DNA of 64,000 nucleotides from Streptomyces sp. NK08204 (GTDB lineage: Bacteria > Actinomycetota > Actinomycetes > Streptomycetales > Streptomycetaceae), in assembly GCF_020400585.1 (NCBI RefSeq), contig NZ_JAINVF010000018.1, forward strand, positions 1 through 64,000. The letters run 5' to 3'. The position numbers and the translations under genes are program-made. Below are positions 52,425-61,501 of this stretch, piece after piece; position 1 is the stretch's first letter, and every line of letters begins with the position of its first letter. A model generated the notes under the pieces. The model had not been told where the DNA came from and made no database searches. It saw only the letters and a program-made list of their open reading frames with translations.

Positions 52425-53032
52425 CCCGACCTTTCGCACAGGGTCAGAGCGACCCGACCGTACAGCCGGTGCCCGCCTCGGTCGTCGAGCGGGTCGACGC
52501 CGCCGACACGACCCTCCAGAACCCGAAATGGGCCGTGATCTCCCTCGGCTCGAACCTCGGCAACCGCCTGGAGACGCTCCAGGGAGCCGTCGACGCCCTG
52601 GAGGACACCCCGGGCGTCCGCGTGAAGGCCGTCTCCCCGGTGTACGAGACCGAGCCGTGGGGCGTGGAGCCGGGCAGCCAGCCGTCGTACTACAACGCGG
52701 TCGTGGTCCTGAAGACCACGCTCCCCCCGTCCTCTCTCCTGGAGCGGGCGCACGCCGTCGAGGAGGCGTTCAACCGCGTCCGCGACGAGCGCTGGGGCCC
52801 GCGCACCCTCGACGTCGACATCGTCTCCTATGCCGACGTCACCTCCGACGACCCGCACCTCACCCTCCCCCACCCGCGCGCCCACGAACGCGCCTTCGTG
52901 CTGGCGCCCTGGCACGACGTGGACCCGCAGGCCCAGCTGCCCGGCCGCGGAACGGTGGCCGAACTGCTCTCCGCCGTCACCCGCGACGGCGTCGAACCCC
53001 GCGGGGATCTGGAACTCCGACTGCCCGAGTAG
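52421..53032 (+). CDS. folK: 2-amino-4-hydroxy-6-hydroxymethyldihydropteridine pyrophosphokinase
   Basis: Pyrophosphorylates hydroxymethyl-dihydropterin, giving the substrate of FolP. The 203-residue product has about 38 extra N-terminal residues. The core follows: AVISLGSNLGNRLETLQGA, SPVYETEPWG, YYNAVVVL, RWGPRTLDVDIVSY (the two metal-binding Asp) and LPHPRAHERAFVLAPW. ATG 52421 overlaps the folB stop. The DUF3180 membrane gene follows 95 bases later, a frequent pairing in actinobacteria. Confidence 0.95.
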   Translation: MTRPFAQGQSDPTVQPVPASVVERVDAADTTLQNPKWAVISLGSNLGNRLETLQGAVDALEDTPGVRVKAVSPVYETEPWGVEPGSQPSYYNAVVVLKTTLPPSSLLERAHAVEEAFNRVRDERWGPRTLDVDIVSYADVTSDDPHLTLPHPRAHERAFVLAPWHDVDPQAQLPGRGTVAELLSAVTRDGVEPRGDLELRLPE

Positions 53033-53127
53033 TCGTTAAGGTCAAGACGGTCAAGACGACCGACAGGCCGAGACGACCCCGGGTCCGGCACAGTCCGGGA
53101 GCGTTCCGGGGAAGCTGAAGGGACACC

Positions 53128-53616
53128 GTGAGAGAGCTGCGCATCAGGGTGCTGGTCGGCGTGTTCGTCGTGGCCGGCGTCCTGTCCTGGGCGGGCGCCC
53201 GTCTGTGGAACTCGGTCGGGACACTGCCGAGCGTCCCCCTGGCCGCCCCCGTCGTCCTGGCCCTGATCGCCGCGGTCCTTCTCTCGACGGCGCTCTCGCT
53301 GCGCGCCCGTCTCAAGGCCCAGCGCGAGCGCCGCCCCGGCGCAAAGGGTGTCGACCCGCTGATGGCCGCCCGCGCGGTCGTCTTCGGTCAGGCCAGCGCT
53401 CTGGTCGCCGCCCTCGTCGCCGGCATGTACGGCGGCACCGGGGTCTTCCTCCTGGAACTCCTCGACATCCCCGCCCGCCGCGACCAGGCCATCTACGCAG
53501 GCTTCTCGGTCCTGTCCGGCCTCGCCGTGATAGCGGCAGCCCTGTTCCTGGAACGAGTCTGCAAACTCCCCGAGGACGACGACCAGAACCACCAGGGCGC
53601 GGAGCCGGTGGCCTGA
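53128..53616 (+). CDS. DUF3180 membrane protein
   Basis: A 162-residue integral membrane protein of the DUF3180 family, four hydrophobic helices (about 8-25, 38-58, 85-105 and 122-142) and a short acidic tail. Function is unknown; the family is typically encoded right after folK in actinobacteria. GTG 53128 is preceded by GAAGGGACACC. Its stop lies 22 bases from the convergent folE stop, with no clear terminator. Confidence 0.85.
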   Translation: MRELRIRVLVGVFVVAGVLSWAGARLWNSVGTLPSVPLAAPVVLALIAAVLLSTALSLRARLKAQRERRPGAKGVDPLMAARAVVFGQASALVAALVAGMYGGTGVFLLELLDIPARRDQAIYAGFSVLSGLAVIAAALFLERVCKLPEDDDQNHQGAEPVA

Positions 53617-53638
53617 CCGCCGACCTTCCAGGGGTCGT

Positions 53639-54244
53639 TCAGCGGGCCATGATGAGGCTCATCGCCTCGTTCCGCGTAGCCGCGTCCCTCAGCTGTCCGC
53701 GCACCGCCGACGTTATGGTCTTCGCGCCGGGCTTGCGGATACCGCGCATGGACATGCACATGTGCTCGCACTGGACGACCACGATGACGCCCCGCGGCTC
53801 CAGGATCTCCATCAAGGAGTCCGCGATCTGCGTGGTGAGACGCTCCTGCACCTGGGGACGGCGCGCGTAGACGTCCACGAGACGGGCCAGCTTGGACAGC
53901 CCGGTGATCTTCCCCGCCTCGGACGGGATGTAGCCGACGTGGGCGACACCGCGGAACGGCACCAGATGATGCTCACAGGTGCTGTAGACCTCGATGTCCT
54001 TCACCAGCACCATCTCGTCGTGGCCGAGGTCGAAGGTCGTCGTCAGGACGTCCTCGGGCTGCTGCCACAGGCCGGCGAAGATCTCCTTGTACGCCCGCGC
54101 CACCCGCGCCGGCGTCTCCCGGAGGCCCTCGCGGTCCGGGTCCTCGCCGACCGCGATCAGCAGCTCGCGCACGGCGTTCTCGGCGCGCTTCTCGTCGAAC
54201 TCGCCGATCGGGCCCTCGCCGTCCAGCGTCACGGGGTCGGTCAT
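53639..54244 (-). CDS. folE: GTP cyclohydrolase I
   Basis: Converts GTP to 7,8-dihydroneopterin triphosphate, the entry step of folate synthesis. The 201-residue product has zinc ligands Cys90 and His93 in STCEHHLVPF and Cys163 in EHMCMSMRGI. It also has GYIPSEAGKITGLSKLARLV and the C-terminal SAVRGQLRD. ATG 54244 has AGGAACCAG before it; the frame extends to 54319 over a tandem repeat. It faces the other fol genes and follows ftsH on the minus strand behind a terminator. Confidence 0.96.
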   Translation of the reverse strand: MTDPVTLDGEGPIGEFDEKRAENAVRELLIAVGEDPDREGLRETPARVARAYKEIFAGLWQQPEDVLTTTFDLGHDEMVLVKDIEVYSTCEHHLVPFRGVAHVGYIPSEAGKITGLSKLARLVDVYARRPQVQERLTTQIADSLMEILEPRGVIVVVQCEHMCMSMRGIRKPGAKTITSAVRGQLRDAATRNEAMSLIMAR

Positions 54245-54276
54245 CTGGTTCCTCGTTCCTCTGCCTTGCGCGCGTG

Positions 54277-54308
54277 CGGCCACGGCGTCTCGCGGCCACG
54301 GCGTCTCG
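54277..54308. repeat. Perfect 16-bp tandem duplication
   Basis: CGGCCACGGCGTCTCG occurs twice head to tail (54277-54292, 54293-54308) in the folE upstream region. Confidence 0.9.
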
Positions 54309-54321
54309 TGTGCGGACATAC

Positions 54322-54364
54322 GAATGCCGCGCCCCCAGGCTAGAACCCGGGGGACGCGGCATTC
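54322..54364 (-). terminator. Terminator after ftsH
   Basis: GAATGCCGCG (54322-54331) pairs perfectly with CGCGGCATTC (54355-54364); an inner CCCCC/GGGGG pair extends the stem. It lies 27 bases beyond the ftsH stop and isolates folE. Confidence 0.8.
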
Positions 54365-54390
54365 ATTCCGGTCCGGTTGGCCGGAACCCG

Positions 54391-56427
54391 TCAGGGCTCC
54401 GTGCGGTCCTCGGGGGACTCCGTCACCGGGGCGGACTCCATGGCCGTGGACTTGGCCGTGCTGATCGCCGCCGTCGCGCCGTTCGCGCCGTTGGTCAGTG
54501 CCAGCTCCTTCGGGGAGAGCACCGGCGGACGGGTGGACGGGGTGCGGCGGGAGGAGCCGGTCCAGGCGGGCCGCGGCGGGCGCTTGACGATGGGGGCGAA
54601 GATCTCGGCGATCTCCTCCTTGCCCAGGGTCTCCTTCTCCAGCAGCTGGAGAACGAGGTTGTCGAGCACGTCGCGGTTCTCGACCAGGATCTCCCAGGCC
54701 TCGTTGTGCGCGGTCTCGATGAGCTTCTTGACCTCTTCGTCGACCAGCGCGGCGACCTCTTCCGAGTAGTCGCGCTGGTGAGCCATCTCACGGCCGAGGA
54801 AGGGCTCGCTGTTGTCGCTGCCGAACTTGATCGCACCGAGCCGCTCGGTCATGCCGTACTGCGTGACCATCGCGCGGGCCAGGTTGGTGGCCTTCTCGAT
54901 GTCGTTGGCGGCGCCGGTGGTCGGGTCGTGGAAGACCAGTTCCTCGGCCGCGCGACCGCCCAGCATGTAGGCGAGCTGGTCGAGCATCTCGTTGCGCGTG
55001 GTCGAGTACTTGTCCTCGTCGGGCAGGACCATCGTGTAGCCGAGGGCCCGGCCGCGGGACAGGATCGTGATCTTGTGGACCGGGTCGGAGTTCGGCGAGG
55101 CCGCCGCGACCAGGGCGTGGCCGCCCTCGTGGTACGCGGTGATCTTCTTCTCCTTGTCCGACATGATCCGGGTCCGCTTCTGCGGGCCCGCGACCACGCG
55201 GTCGATCGCCTCGTCCAGCGCCTTGTTGTCGATCAGCTTCTGGTCGCTGCGGGCCGTCAGCAGGGCGGCCTCGTTGAGCACGTTGGCCAGGTCCGCACCC
55301 GTCATGCCCGGGGTGCGCCGGGCCACGGCGGCCAGGTCGACGTCCGGCTGGACCGGCTTGCCCTTCTGGTGGACCTTGAGGATCTCCAGACGGCCCTGCA
55401 GGTCCGGCGGGTCGACGGCGATCTGCCGGTCGAAGCGGCCGGGGCGCAGCAGCGCCGGGTCGAGGATGTCGGGACGGTTGGTGGCGGCGATCAGGATCAC
55501 GCCGCCCTTGACGTCGAAGCCGTCCATCTCGACGAGCAGCTGGTTCAGGGTCTGCTCGCGCTCGTCGTGACCACCGCCGAGGCCGGCGCCGCGGTGGCGG
55601 CCGACCGCGTCGATCTCGTCCACGAAGACGATCGCCGGGGCGTTCGCCTTGGCCTGCTCGAACAGGTCACGGACACGGGAGGCACCGACACCGACGAACA
55701 TCTCGACGAAGTCCGAGCCGGAGATCGAGTAGAAGGGGACCCCTGCCTCGCCGGCCACGGCGCGCGCGAGGAGCGTCTTGCCGGTACCGGGGCGGCCGTA
55801 GAGCAGCACACCCTTGGGGATCTTGGCGCCGACGGCCTGGAACTTGGCCGGCTCCTGCAGGAACTCCTTGATCTCCTGGAGTTCCTCGACGGCCTCGTCG
55901 CAGCCGGCGACGTCGGCGAAGGTCGTCTTCGGGGTGTCCTTGGTGATGAGCTTGGCCTTGGACTTGCCGAAGTTCATGACCCGGGAGCCGCCGCCCTGCA
56001 TCTGGTTCATCAGGAACAGGAAAACGACCACGATCAGAACGAAGGGGAGCAGGGAGAGCAGGACGCCGACGAACGGGTTCTGCTTGGACGGCGAAACCGT
56101 GTAGCCGTCCGGAATCTGCTTGTCCTGGTATTTGGTCTGCAGCGTGCCGGCGAGCGTCACGCCCTGGTCGCCGATGTAGCTCGCCTGGATCTTCGAGCTG
56201 CCCTCGACCTTGTAACCGTCCTTGAGCGTGACCTTGATGCTCTGCTCGTCACCGGTGGTGAGCTTGGCCGAATCGACCTTGTTGGCGTTGATCGCCGCCA
56301 CGACCTGGCCGGTGTCCACCGTCTTGTAGCCGCCGGACGAGCCGACGACCTGCATCAACACGACCACGGCAAGGACGGCCAGCACGATCCACATGACCGG
56401 CCCACGGAAGTATCGCTTCACGTCCAT
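54391..56427 (-). CDS. ftsH: Membrane AAA+ zinc metalloprotease FtsH
   Basis: ATP-dependent protease that degrades damaged membrane and some soluble proteins. The 678-residue product has two membrane helices (about 11-28 and 120-140), an AAA domain with Walker A GRPGTGKT (211-218), Walker B IVFVDEIDAVG, the arginine-finger region LLRPGRFDRQIAV and the zinc site HEGGH (433-437). A Thr/Ala-rich tail ends the protein. The Walker A loop reads GRPG rather than the usual GPPG. ATG 56427 is preferred from memory of homologues; an in-frame ATG at 56463 adds 12 residues. Transcribed after hpt. Confidence 0.95.
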   Translation of the reverse strand: MDVKRYFRGPVMWIVLAVLAVVVLMQVVGSSGGYKTVDTGQVVAAINANKVDSAKLTTGDEQSIKVTLKDGYKVEGSSKIQASYIGDQGVTLAGTLQTKYQDKQIPDGYTVSPSKQNPFVGVLLSLLPFVLIVVVFLFLMNQMQGGGSRVMNFGKSKAKLITKDTPKTTFADVAGCDEAVEELQEIKEFLQEPAKFQAVGAKIPKGVLLYGRPGTGKTLLARAVAGEAGVPFYSISGSDFVEMFVGVGASRVRDLFEQAKANAPAIVFVDEIDAVGRHRGAGLGGGHDEREQTLNQLLVEMDGFDVKGGVILIAATNRPDILDPALLRPGRFDRQIAVDPPDLQGRLEILKVHQKGKPVQPDVDLAAVARRTPGMTGADLANVLNEAALLTARSDQKLIDNKALDEAIDRVVAGPQKRTRIMSDKEKKITAYHEGGHALVAAASPNSDPVHKITILSRGRALGYTMVLPDEDKYSTTRNEMLDQLAYMLGGRAAEELVFHDPTTGAANDIEKATNLARAMVTQYGMTERLGAIKFGSDNSEPFLGREMAHQRDYSEEVAALVDEEVKKLIETAHNEAWEILVENRDVLDNLVLQLLEKETLGKEEIAEIFAPIVKRPPRPAWTGSSRRTPSTRPPVLSPKELALTNGANGATAAISTAKSTAMESAPVTESPEDRTEP

Positions 56428-56627
56428 CCATACGGAGCGGTGCCGCCCCGTCCCTCCTGCCATAGTGAGTTTGATAAGACAGTTCTTCTGACGGTACCCC
56501 AGCATTGTTGCCCGAAGCCGCACGGAGCGGTATCGACGGCCGGCAATCCCGTCTCTGCATGCTCCAACGGCGCGAAACCCGCTGGGGTTCCCGATCGTCT
56601 TACAGGGACTGGCCCAATTGGCCCAGT

Positions 56628-56647
56628 CTGAGCCCGGTCGGGCTCAG
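56628..56647 (-). terminator. Hairpin spanning the hpt stop codon
   Basis: CTGAGCCC-GGTC-GGGCTCAG, an 8-bp perfect stem, includes the hpt stop. A second weak dyad follows. It may end or attenuate hpt transcripts before ftsH. Confidence 0.5.
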
Positions 56648-57204
56648 CCGCCGTAGACGTGGGGCGCGAGCGTACCGACGAACGGCAGGTTGCGGTACTT
56701 CTCGGCGTAGTCGAGGCCGTAGCCGACGACGAACTCGTTGGGGATGTCGAAGCCGACCCACTCGACGTCGATGGCGACCTTGGCGGCGTCCGGCTTGCGC
56801 AGCAGCGTGCACACCTTCAGGGAGGCGGGCTCGCGCGAGCCGAGGTTGTTGATCAGCCACGACAGCGTCAGGCCGGAGTCGATGATGTCCTCGACGATCA
56901 GGACGTGCTTGCCCTTGATGTCGGTGTCGAGGTCCTTGAGGATGCGGACGACACCGGAGGACTGGGTGCCCGCGCCGTAGGAGGACACGGCCATCCAGTC
57001 CATGGTGACGGGGGTGGACAGCGCTCGGGCGAGGTCCGCCATGACCATCACCGCGCCCTTGAGCACACCGACGATGAGCAGGTCCTTGCCCGCGTACTCC
57101 GCGTCGATCTTCGCGGCCAGCTCGGCCAGCTTCGCGTCGATCTCTTCCTTGGTGATGAGCACCTGCTGAAGGTCGGCACCCATGTCTTTCGCGTCCACCC
57201 GCAT
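56644..57204 (-). CDS. hpt: Hypoxanthine phosphoribosyltransferase
   Basis: Purine salvage: converts hypoxanthine (and guanine) with PRPP to IMP and GMP. The 186-residue product has the PRPP loop VLIVEDIIDSGLT (101-113), the flexible-loop segment SSYGAGTQSSG and the C-terminal VGYGLDYAEKYRNLPFVG. ATG 57204 matches the usual N-terminus; GTG 57234 and ATG 57183 are alternatives. It lies between tilS and ftsH in the order tilS-hpt-ftsH, conserved in many Gram-positive bacteria. Confidence 0.95.
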   Translation of the reverse strand: MRVDAKDMGADLQQVLITKEEIDAKLAELAAKIDAEYAGKDLLIVGVLKGAVMVMADLARALSTPVTMDWMAVSSYGAGTQSSGVVRILKDLDTDIKGKHVLIVEDIIDSGLTLSWLINNLGSREPASLKVCTLLRKPDAAKVAIDVEWVGFDIPNEFVVGYGLDYAEKYRNLPFVGTLAPHVYGG

Positions 57205-57276
57205 CACTTTCGGTCGTCCCGCACTTACGGCCACCGGCTGCCCGGACCCCCTCGGAGCGTCGCTCCCGGGCCGGAA

Positions 57277-57318
57277 TCAGCCTTGCCGAATCACGACGAT
57301 TCAGCCTTGCCGAATCAC
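57277..57318. repeat. 24-bp in-frame duplication at the tilS 3' end
   Basis: TCAGCCTTGCCGAATCAC occurs at 57277-57294 and 57301-57318 (period 24). On the coding strand it repeats the last codons and stop of tilS (VIRQG-stop) just beyond the stop, in the same frame. Confidence 0.9.
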
Positions 57319-58332
57319 CAGTCTGCCACCCTGGCGCTGGGCGACGACTTTGCCCGGGAGATTGATGGCTCCCTGACCGCGCCAGCCGGTGATCAACCGG
57401 TCCACTTCCTCGATGTGCCGGGCGAAGAGCGAACCGGCCGGGGCACCGGCCTCGATGGCGGCGCGGCGCAGGATGCGACGGCGCACGGCGGGCGGCAGGG
57501 CGTAGAGCTTGGCGCACTCCAGCATTCCCGCGGCGTCGCGTACGGACGCCTCGGCCTGGCCGGCCCAGGCGTCGAGGGCGTCGGCGTCGTCGCGGGAGAG
57601 CTGGGCGGTGCGGGCGAGCGCCTCGATCACGCCTTTGCCGAGGGCCTTCTCCAGGGCGGGCAGTCCTTCGTGGCGCAGCCGGGAGCGGGTGTAGGCCGGG
57701 TCGGTGTTGTGCGGGTCGTCCCAGACGGGCAGGGACTGGACCATGCAGGCCTTGCGGGCGGTCTGCCGGTCGATGTGCAGGAAGGGGCGCCGGTAACGAC
57801 CGCCGGCCCCCGAGACCGCGGCCATGCCGGACAGGGAGCGGATGCCGGAGCCTCGGGCGAGGCCCAGCAGGACGGTTTCGGCTTGGTCGTCCCGGGTGTG
57901 GCCGAGCAGGACCGCGGTGGCGCCGTGGCGGACGGCCGCGGCGTCCAGGGCGGCGTATCGGGCGTCCCGGGCGGCGGCCTCGGGGCCGCCTTCGCGGCCG
58001 ACGGTGACGGCGACGGACTCGGCGGGGGCGAGCCCCAGCCCGTGCAACCGCAGGACGACCTCGTCGGCGCGTAGGTCGGAGCCGGGCTGGAGGCCGTGGT
58101 CGACGGTGATGCCGCCGGCGCGGATGCCGAGTTTGGGGGCTTCGAAGGCCAGTGCGGAGGCGAGCGCCATGGAGTCGGCACCGCCGGAGCACGCGACGAG
58201 CACGAGCGGGGAGGGGAACCGCTCGGCCGGCCGGTCCGGGTGCTCGCCGGAGGTCTGGTGGTCGTTGAGGATGTCGTGGAGGACGCGGCGGACCGCCAGG
58301 CGTATCGCCGCGACCGCAGGATGGGGACCCAT
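57301..58332 (-). CDS. tilS: tRNA(Ile)-lysidine synthetase
   Basis: Modifies C34 of the CAU-anticodon isoleucine tRNA to lysidine, an essential decoding step. The 343-residue product has the PP-loop SGGADS (49-54), GITVDHGLQPGS, GHTRDDQAETVL, GSGIRSLSGMA and the C-terminal substrate region typical of short actinobacterial TilS. ATG 58332 follows AAGGGAACCGGAC; the frame extends to 58386 without need. The end of the gene is partly duplicated beyond its stop. hpt follows 96 bases downstream. Confidence 0.94.
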   Translation of the reverse strand: MGPHPAVAAIRLAVRRVLHDILNDHQTSGEHPDRPAERFPSPLVLVACSGGADSMALASALAFEAPKLGIRAGGITVDHGLQPGSDLRADEVVLRLHGLGLAPAESVAVTVGREGGPEAAARDARYAALDAAAVRHGATAVLLGHTRDDQAETVLLGLARGSGIRSLSGMAAVSGAGGRYRRPFLHIDRQTARKACMVQSLPVWDDPHNTDPAYTRSRLRHEGLPALEKALGKGVIEALARTAQLSRDDADALDAWAGQAEASVRDAAGMLECAKLYALPPAVRRRILRRAAIEAGAPAGSLFARHIEEVDRLITGWRGQGAINLPGKVVAQRQGGRLVIRQG

Positions 58333-58528
58333 GTCCGGTTCCCTTCGTTCATGAAGTTTTCGGGGGGTGAGCCCGAGGTCGGTCACTCAGAGTGGGTCGA
58401 TGGTGACAGAAGCGGGCCCTTCCCCGAGCATTGCACGCCCACCCGTCGCCCACGGTCCCTCGGACGGGTGATTGGAGAGGCGTTCGACTGCCGTCGGCCG
58501 AATTCGTCGCGCGACCCTCCCGCGCGGT

Positions 58529-59662
58529 TCACGACTCGGTCTTGCGGTGCACCCGCGCGACCCAGTCCGCCGGTTTGGCGATCTCCGTCTTGGTGGGCAG
58601 GGTGTTGGGTGAGGTCCACACGCGGTTGAAGCCGTCGACGCCGACCTGGTCGACGACGGCCCGTACGAAGCGTTCGCCGTCGCGGTACTGCCTGAGTTTG
58701 GCATCCAGGCCGAGCAGCTTGCGCAGGGCGAGGTCGAGCCGGGAGGCGCCCTTGGCGCGGCGCTGCTGGAACTTCTCGCGGATCTCGGAGACGGTCGGCA
58801 CCACGCTCGGTCCGACCCCGTCCATCACGTAGTCGGCGTGGCCCTCCAGCAGTGACATCACGGCGGTGAGGCGGCCGAGGATCTCGCGCTGGGCAGGGGT
58901 CTGCACGAGTTCCACGAAGGAGCGTCCGCCGTTGTCCTCCTCGCCCTCGGGGCGACCGCCGACGAGGGACTGGACGGCGTCCCGGACGCGCTCCAGGAAG
59001 GTCATCGGGTCGACGTCGGTCTCCGCCAGGAACGACTGGATCTCGCCCTCGAGATGGTCGCGCAGCCAGGGCACGGCGGTGAACTGGGTGCGGTGGGTCT
59101 CCTCGTGCAGGCACACCCACAGGCGGAAGTCGTGCGGCTCGACGTCGAGTTCCCGTTCGACGTGGACGATGTTGGGCGCGACGAGCAGCAGCCGGCCGCC
59201 GCCGTTCGGGGCGGCGGGAAGGTCGCGGGTGGTCGGGGCGAAGGTCTCGTACTGCCCGAGGACCCGGGAGGACAGGAACGACAGCAGCATGCCGAGTTCG
59301 ACGCCGGTGACCTTGCCGCCGACGGCGCCGAGGACCGCGTTGCCGGGGGTGTTGCCGCGCCGTTGCTGCATCTTCTCCAGCAGCGGTTTGAGGATCTCCC
59401 GGAAGCCTGCGACGTTCGCGCGTACCCAGCCGGGCCGGTCGACGACCAGGACGGGCGTGTCGCGGGCCTCGTCGGTGCCCATACGAGTGAAGCCCCGGAC
59501 GTGCTCCTCCGAGGCTTTGGCGTGCCGGCGCAGTTCCGCGACGACGGCCCTGGCCTCGTCGCGGCTGACGTCGGGGCCCGGTCGTACGAGCCGTGTCGCG
59601 GTCGTCACCGCGAGGTTCCAGTCGACCATCCCGGGAGATGCGGCGCCACCGAAGCTCGTCAT
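58529..59662 (-). CDS. Zinc-dependent metalloprotease-like protein (DUF2342)
   Basis: A 377-residue protein of the DUF2342 family (sometimes labelled coenzyme F420 biosynthesis-associated). It has VDWNLAVTTATRLVRPGP at the start, the zinc motif HEETH (186-190) in LWVCLHEETHRTQF, and a downstream EGHADYVMDGVG with a possible third ligand. No signal peptide or membrane helix is visible, so it is probably cytosolic. Its substrate is unknown. ATG 59662. It sits in the conserved dac - DUF2342 - tilS - hpt - ftsH order on the minus strand. Confidence 0.88.
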   Translation of the reverse strand: MTSFGGAASPGMVDWNLAVTTATRLVRPGPDVSRDEARAVVAELRRHAKASEEHVRGFTRMGTDEARDTPVLVVDRPGWVRANVAGFREILKPLLEKMQQRRGNTPGNAVLGAVGGKVTGVELGMLLSFLSSRVLGQYETFAPTTRDLPAAPNGGGRLLLVAPNIVHVERELDVEPHDFRLWVCLHEETHRTQFTAVPWLRDHLEGEIQSFLAETDVDPMTFLERVRDAVQSLVGGRPEGEEDNGGRSFVELVQTPAQREILGRLTAVMSLLEGHADYVMDGVGPSVVPTVSEIREKFQQRRAKGASRLDLALRKLLGLDAKLRQYRDGERFVRAVVDQVGVDGFNRVWTSPNTLPTKTEIAKPADWVARVHRKTES

Positions 59663-59784
59663 GTGTCAACCGTACGTGAGCGTTCCCACTTGGGGCAGGC
59701 CATGTGGGACAGGCGGGTTCGGGGCGTCGGACGGGTGCGCGGGAGCGGAGCGGTACGGCCGGGCCGCGGCGGCAGCCGCACCGG

Positions 59785-61422
59785 TCAGCGGCAGCCGCAC
59801 GCCGCCAGCGCGGTGGCTGTCTTGTCCAGGGCCGACTGGGCTTCCAGGGGGTTCGTCGTGTCGTGGGCGAGGAACGCGAAGGCGAGGAGGCGGCCGTCCT
59901 GGTCCACGACCGTGCCCGCCAGGGTGTTCACGCCGGTCAGGGTGCCCGTCTTGGCTCGTACGACTCCGGCCGCGCCGTCGGCGAAACGGTTGGTCAGGGT
60001 GCCGGTGAAGCCTGCCACGGGGAGGCCGGTGAGGACGGGGCGCAGGCCGGGGCGGGCCGGGTCGCCGGCCTTGACCAGGAGGGCGGTGAGCAGGTCGGCG
60101 GTGAGCCGGTCGTCGCGGTCGAGGCCGCTGCCGTCGTGGAAGGCGGCGCCGGACACCGGCAGGCCCAGCCTCCGCAGCTGTGCGCCGACGGCCTTGGCAC
60201 CGCCGTCGAAGCTCGCCGGTTCGCCGCTCGCGAGGGCGGTCTGGCGGGCCAGGGTTTCGGCGATGTCGTTGTCGCTGTAGGTCAGCATGCGCTCGACCAC
60301 CGCGGACAGCGGCGGGGAGGAGACGGCGGCGAGGGTCCGCGCCCGCGTGGTGGCCTTGGAAGGGCCGGGGGACGTGGTGGTGATTCCGGCGTCCTTGAGG
60401 AAGCCCGCGAACTTGCCGGCGGCGTCCGCCGCCGGGTCGGCGACCCGGGCTGCCGGGCCGGTGGTCGATCCGTCGGTGCGGCCCTCGTCGGCGGTCAGCG
60501 CGCTGACGGGCGCGAGGTTGTCGTTGACGCCGATGCGGTGCAGCGCGGGTCCGGAGAAGAGCGTGGTGTCGTAGGAGAGGGTGATCTTGCGGATGCCGCG
60601 GCCCTTGAGAGCCTTCGCGGTGTCCGTCGCCAGGGTGCGCAGGCTCGCCCGGTCTCCCCCGCTCCCGGGTTCGCTCGAGCGGGAGGTGCCCCCGCCCTGT
60701 GGGCGGGCCGTCAGCGTCGGGTCGCCGCCGCCCACCAGGACCAGTTCCCGGGTGTCGGGTTCGAGGACGGCGCGGGTGGTGAAGCGGTGGTCGGGACCGA
60801 GAGCGGACAGCGCGGCGACGGCGGTGGCGATCTTGGTGGTGGAGGCAGGGGCGAGGGCCTTGTCGGCGTCGGTGCCGTAGAGGCGCTTGCCGGTGGTGAC
60901 GTCGACGACGGCCGCCGCGTGGCCGCCGCCGAGCGCGGGGGCGTCCAGGAGGGGCTGCAGGACGTCCTCGAGGGGCTTGGCGCCCGACGGCGCCTGTCTG
61001 GTCGTCACGGGTCCGTCGGCGCCCCCCAGGCCCGTCAGGACGGCCCGGGCGCTCGGCGCGGGGCGCACCGCCCCCGCCGTCGTACCGGAGTCGCCGTGAT
61101 CTGCGCCACCCGTCCGCTCAAGGGCAACCGCCCGGTCCCGCTCGGCCGTACGCTGACCGTCGGCGTCCCAGGGACCTGCCACGGACACCGCACCCACGGC
61201 CAGCGCCAGCCCGGCGGTGGCGGCACCCGCGGTGTAGTGCCAGGTCCCCAGGGTCCCGGGCCGGGGAAGGCGTTCGGTGAGCGGTCGCAGTGCCTCGGTC
61301 AGCCGTGCCGTCCGCAGCGTCGCGGCCGTCATGGCGCGCGCCAGACGCGGCCGTACGGCGTTCGCGGCCCGCACCACGTGCGGTCTCGCGGCTCGCCAAG
61401 GTCTCAGCTCTGGCACGACCAC
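59785..61422 (-). CDS. dacB: D-alanyl-D-alanine carboxypeptidase/endopeptidase (PBP4, S13 family)
   Basis: Trims or cleaves peptidoglycan peptides. The 545-residue product has a basic cytoplasmic N-terminus of about 60 residues, a membrane/signal segment (about 62-83) and a linker. The penicillin-binding domain has SxxK STTK (Ser194, Lys197), SDN (in YSDNDIAE) and KTG (in AKTGTLTGV). The long N-terminal extension suggests it remains membrane-anchored. The start is one of the GTGs at 61422 or 61416, after AAAGGGG. Divergent from ppa, which starts 79 bases away. Confidence 0.93.
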   Translation of the reverse strand: MVVPELRPWRAARPHVVRAANAVRPRLARAMTAATLRTARLTEALRPLTERLPRPGTLGTWHYTAGAATAGLALAVGAVSVAGPWDADGQRTAERDRAVALERTGGADHGDSGTTAGAVRPAPSARAVLTGLGGADGPVTTRQAPSGAKPLEDVLQPLLDAPALGGGHAAAVVDVTTGKRLYGTDADKALAPASTTKIATAVAALSALGPDHRFTTRAVLEPDTRELVLVGGGDPTLTARPQGGGTSRSSEPGSGGDRASLRTLATDTAKALKGRGIRKITLSYDTTLFSGPALHRIGVNDNLAPVSALTADEGRTDGSTTGPAARVADPAADAAGKFAGFLKDAGITTTSPGPSKATTRARTLAAVSSPPLSAVVERMLTYSDNDIAETLARQTALASGEPASFDGGAKAVGAQLRRLGLPVSGAAFHDGSGLDRDDRLTADLLTALLVKAGDPARPGLRPVLTGLPVAGFTGTLTNRFADGAAGVVRAKTGTLTGVNTLAGTVVDQDGRLLAFAFLAHDTTNPLEAQSALDKTATALAACGCR

Positions 61423-61501
61423 CAGCCCCTTTCGCGATCACACACCTGCGTGAGGGACACTTAATCACCAGAACTATGTGCTGATCATGGAGGAGCCACC
61501 G

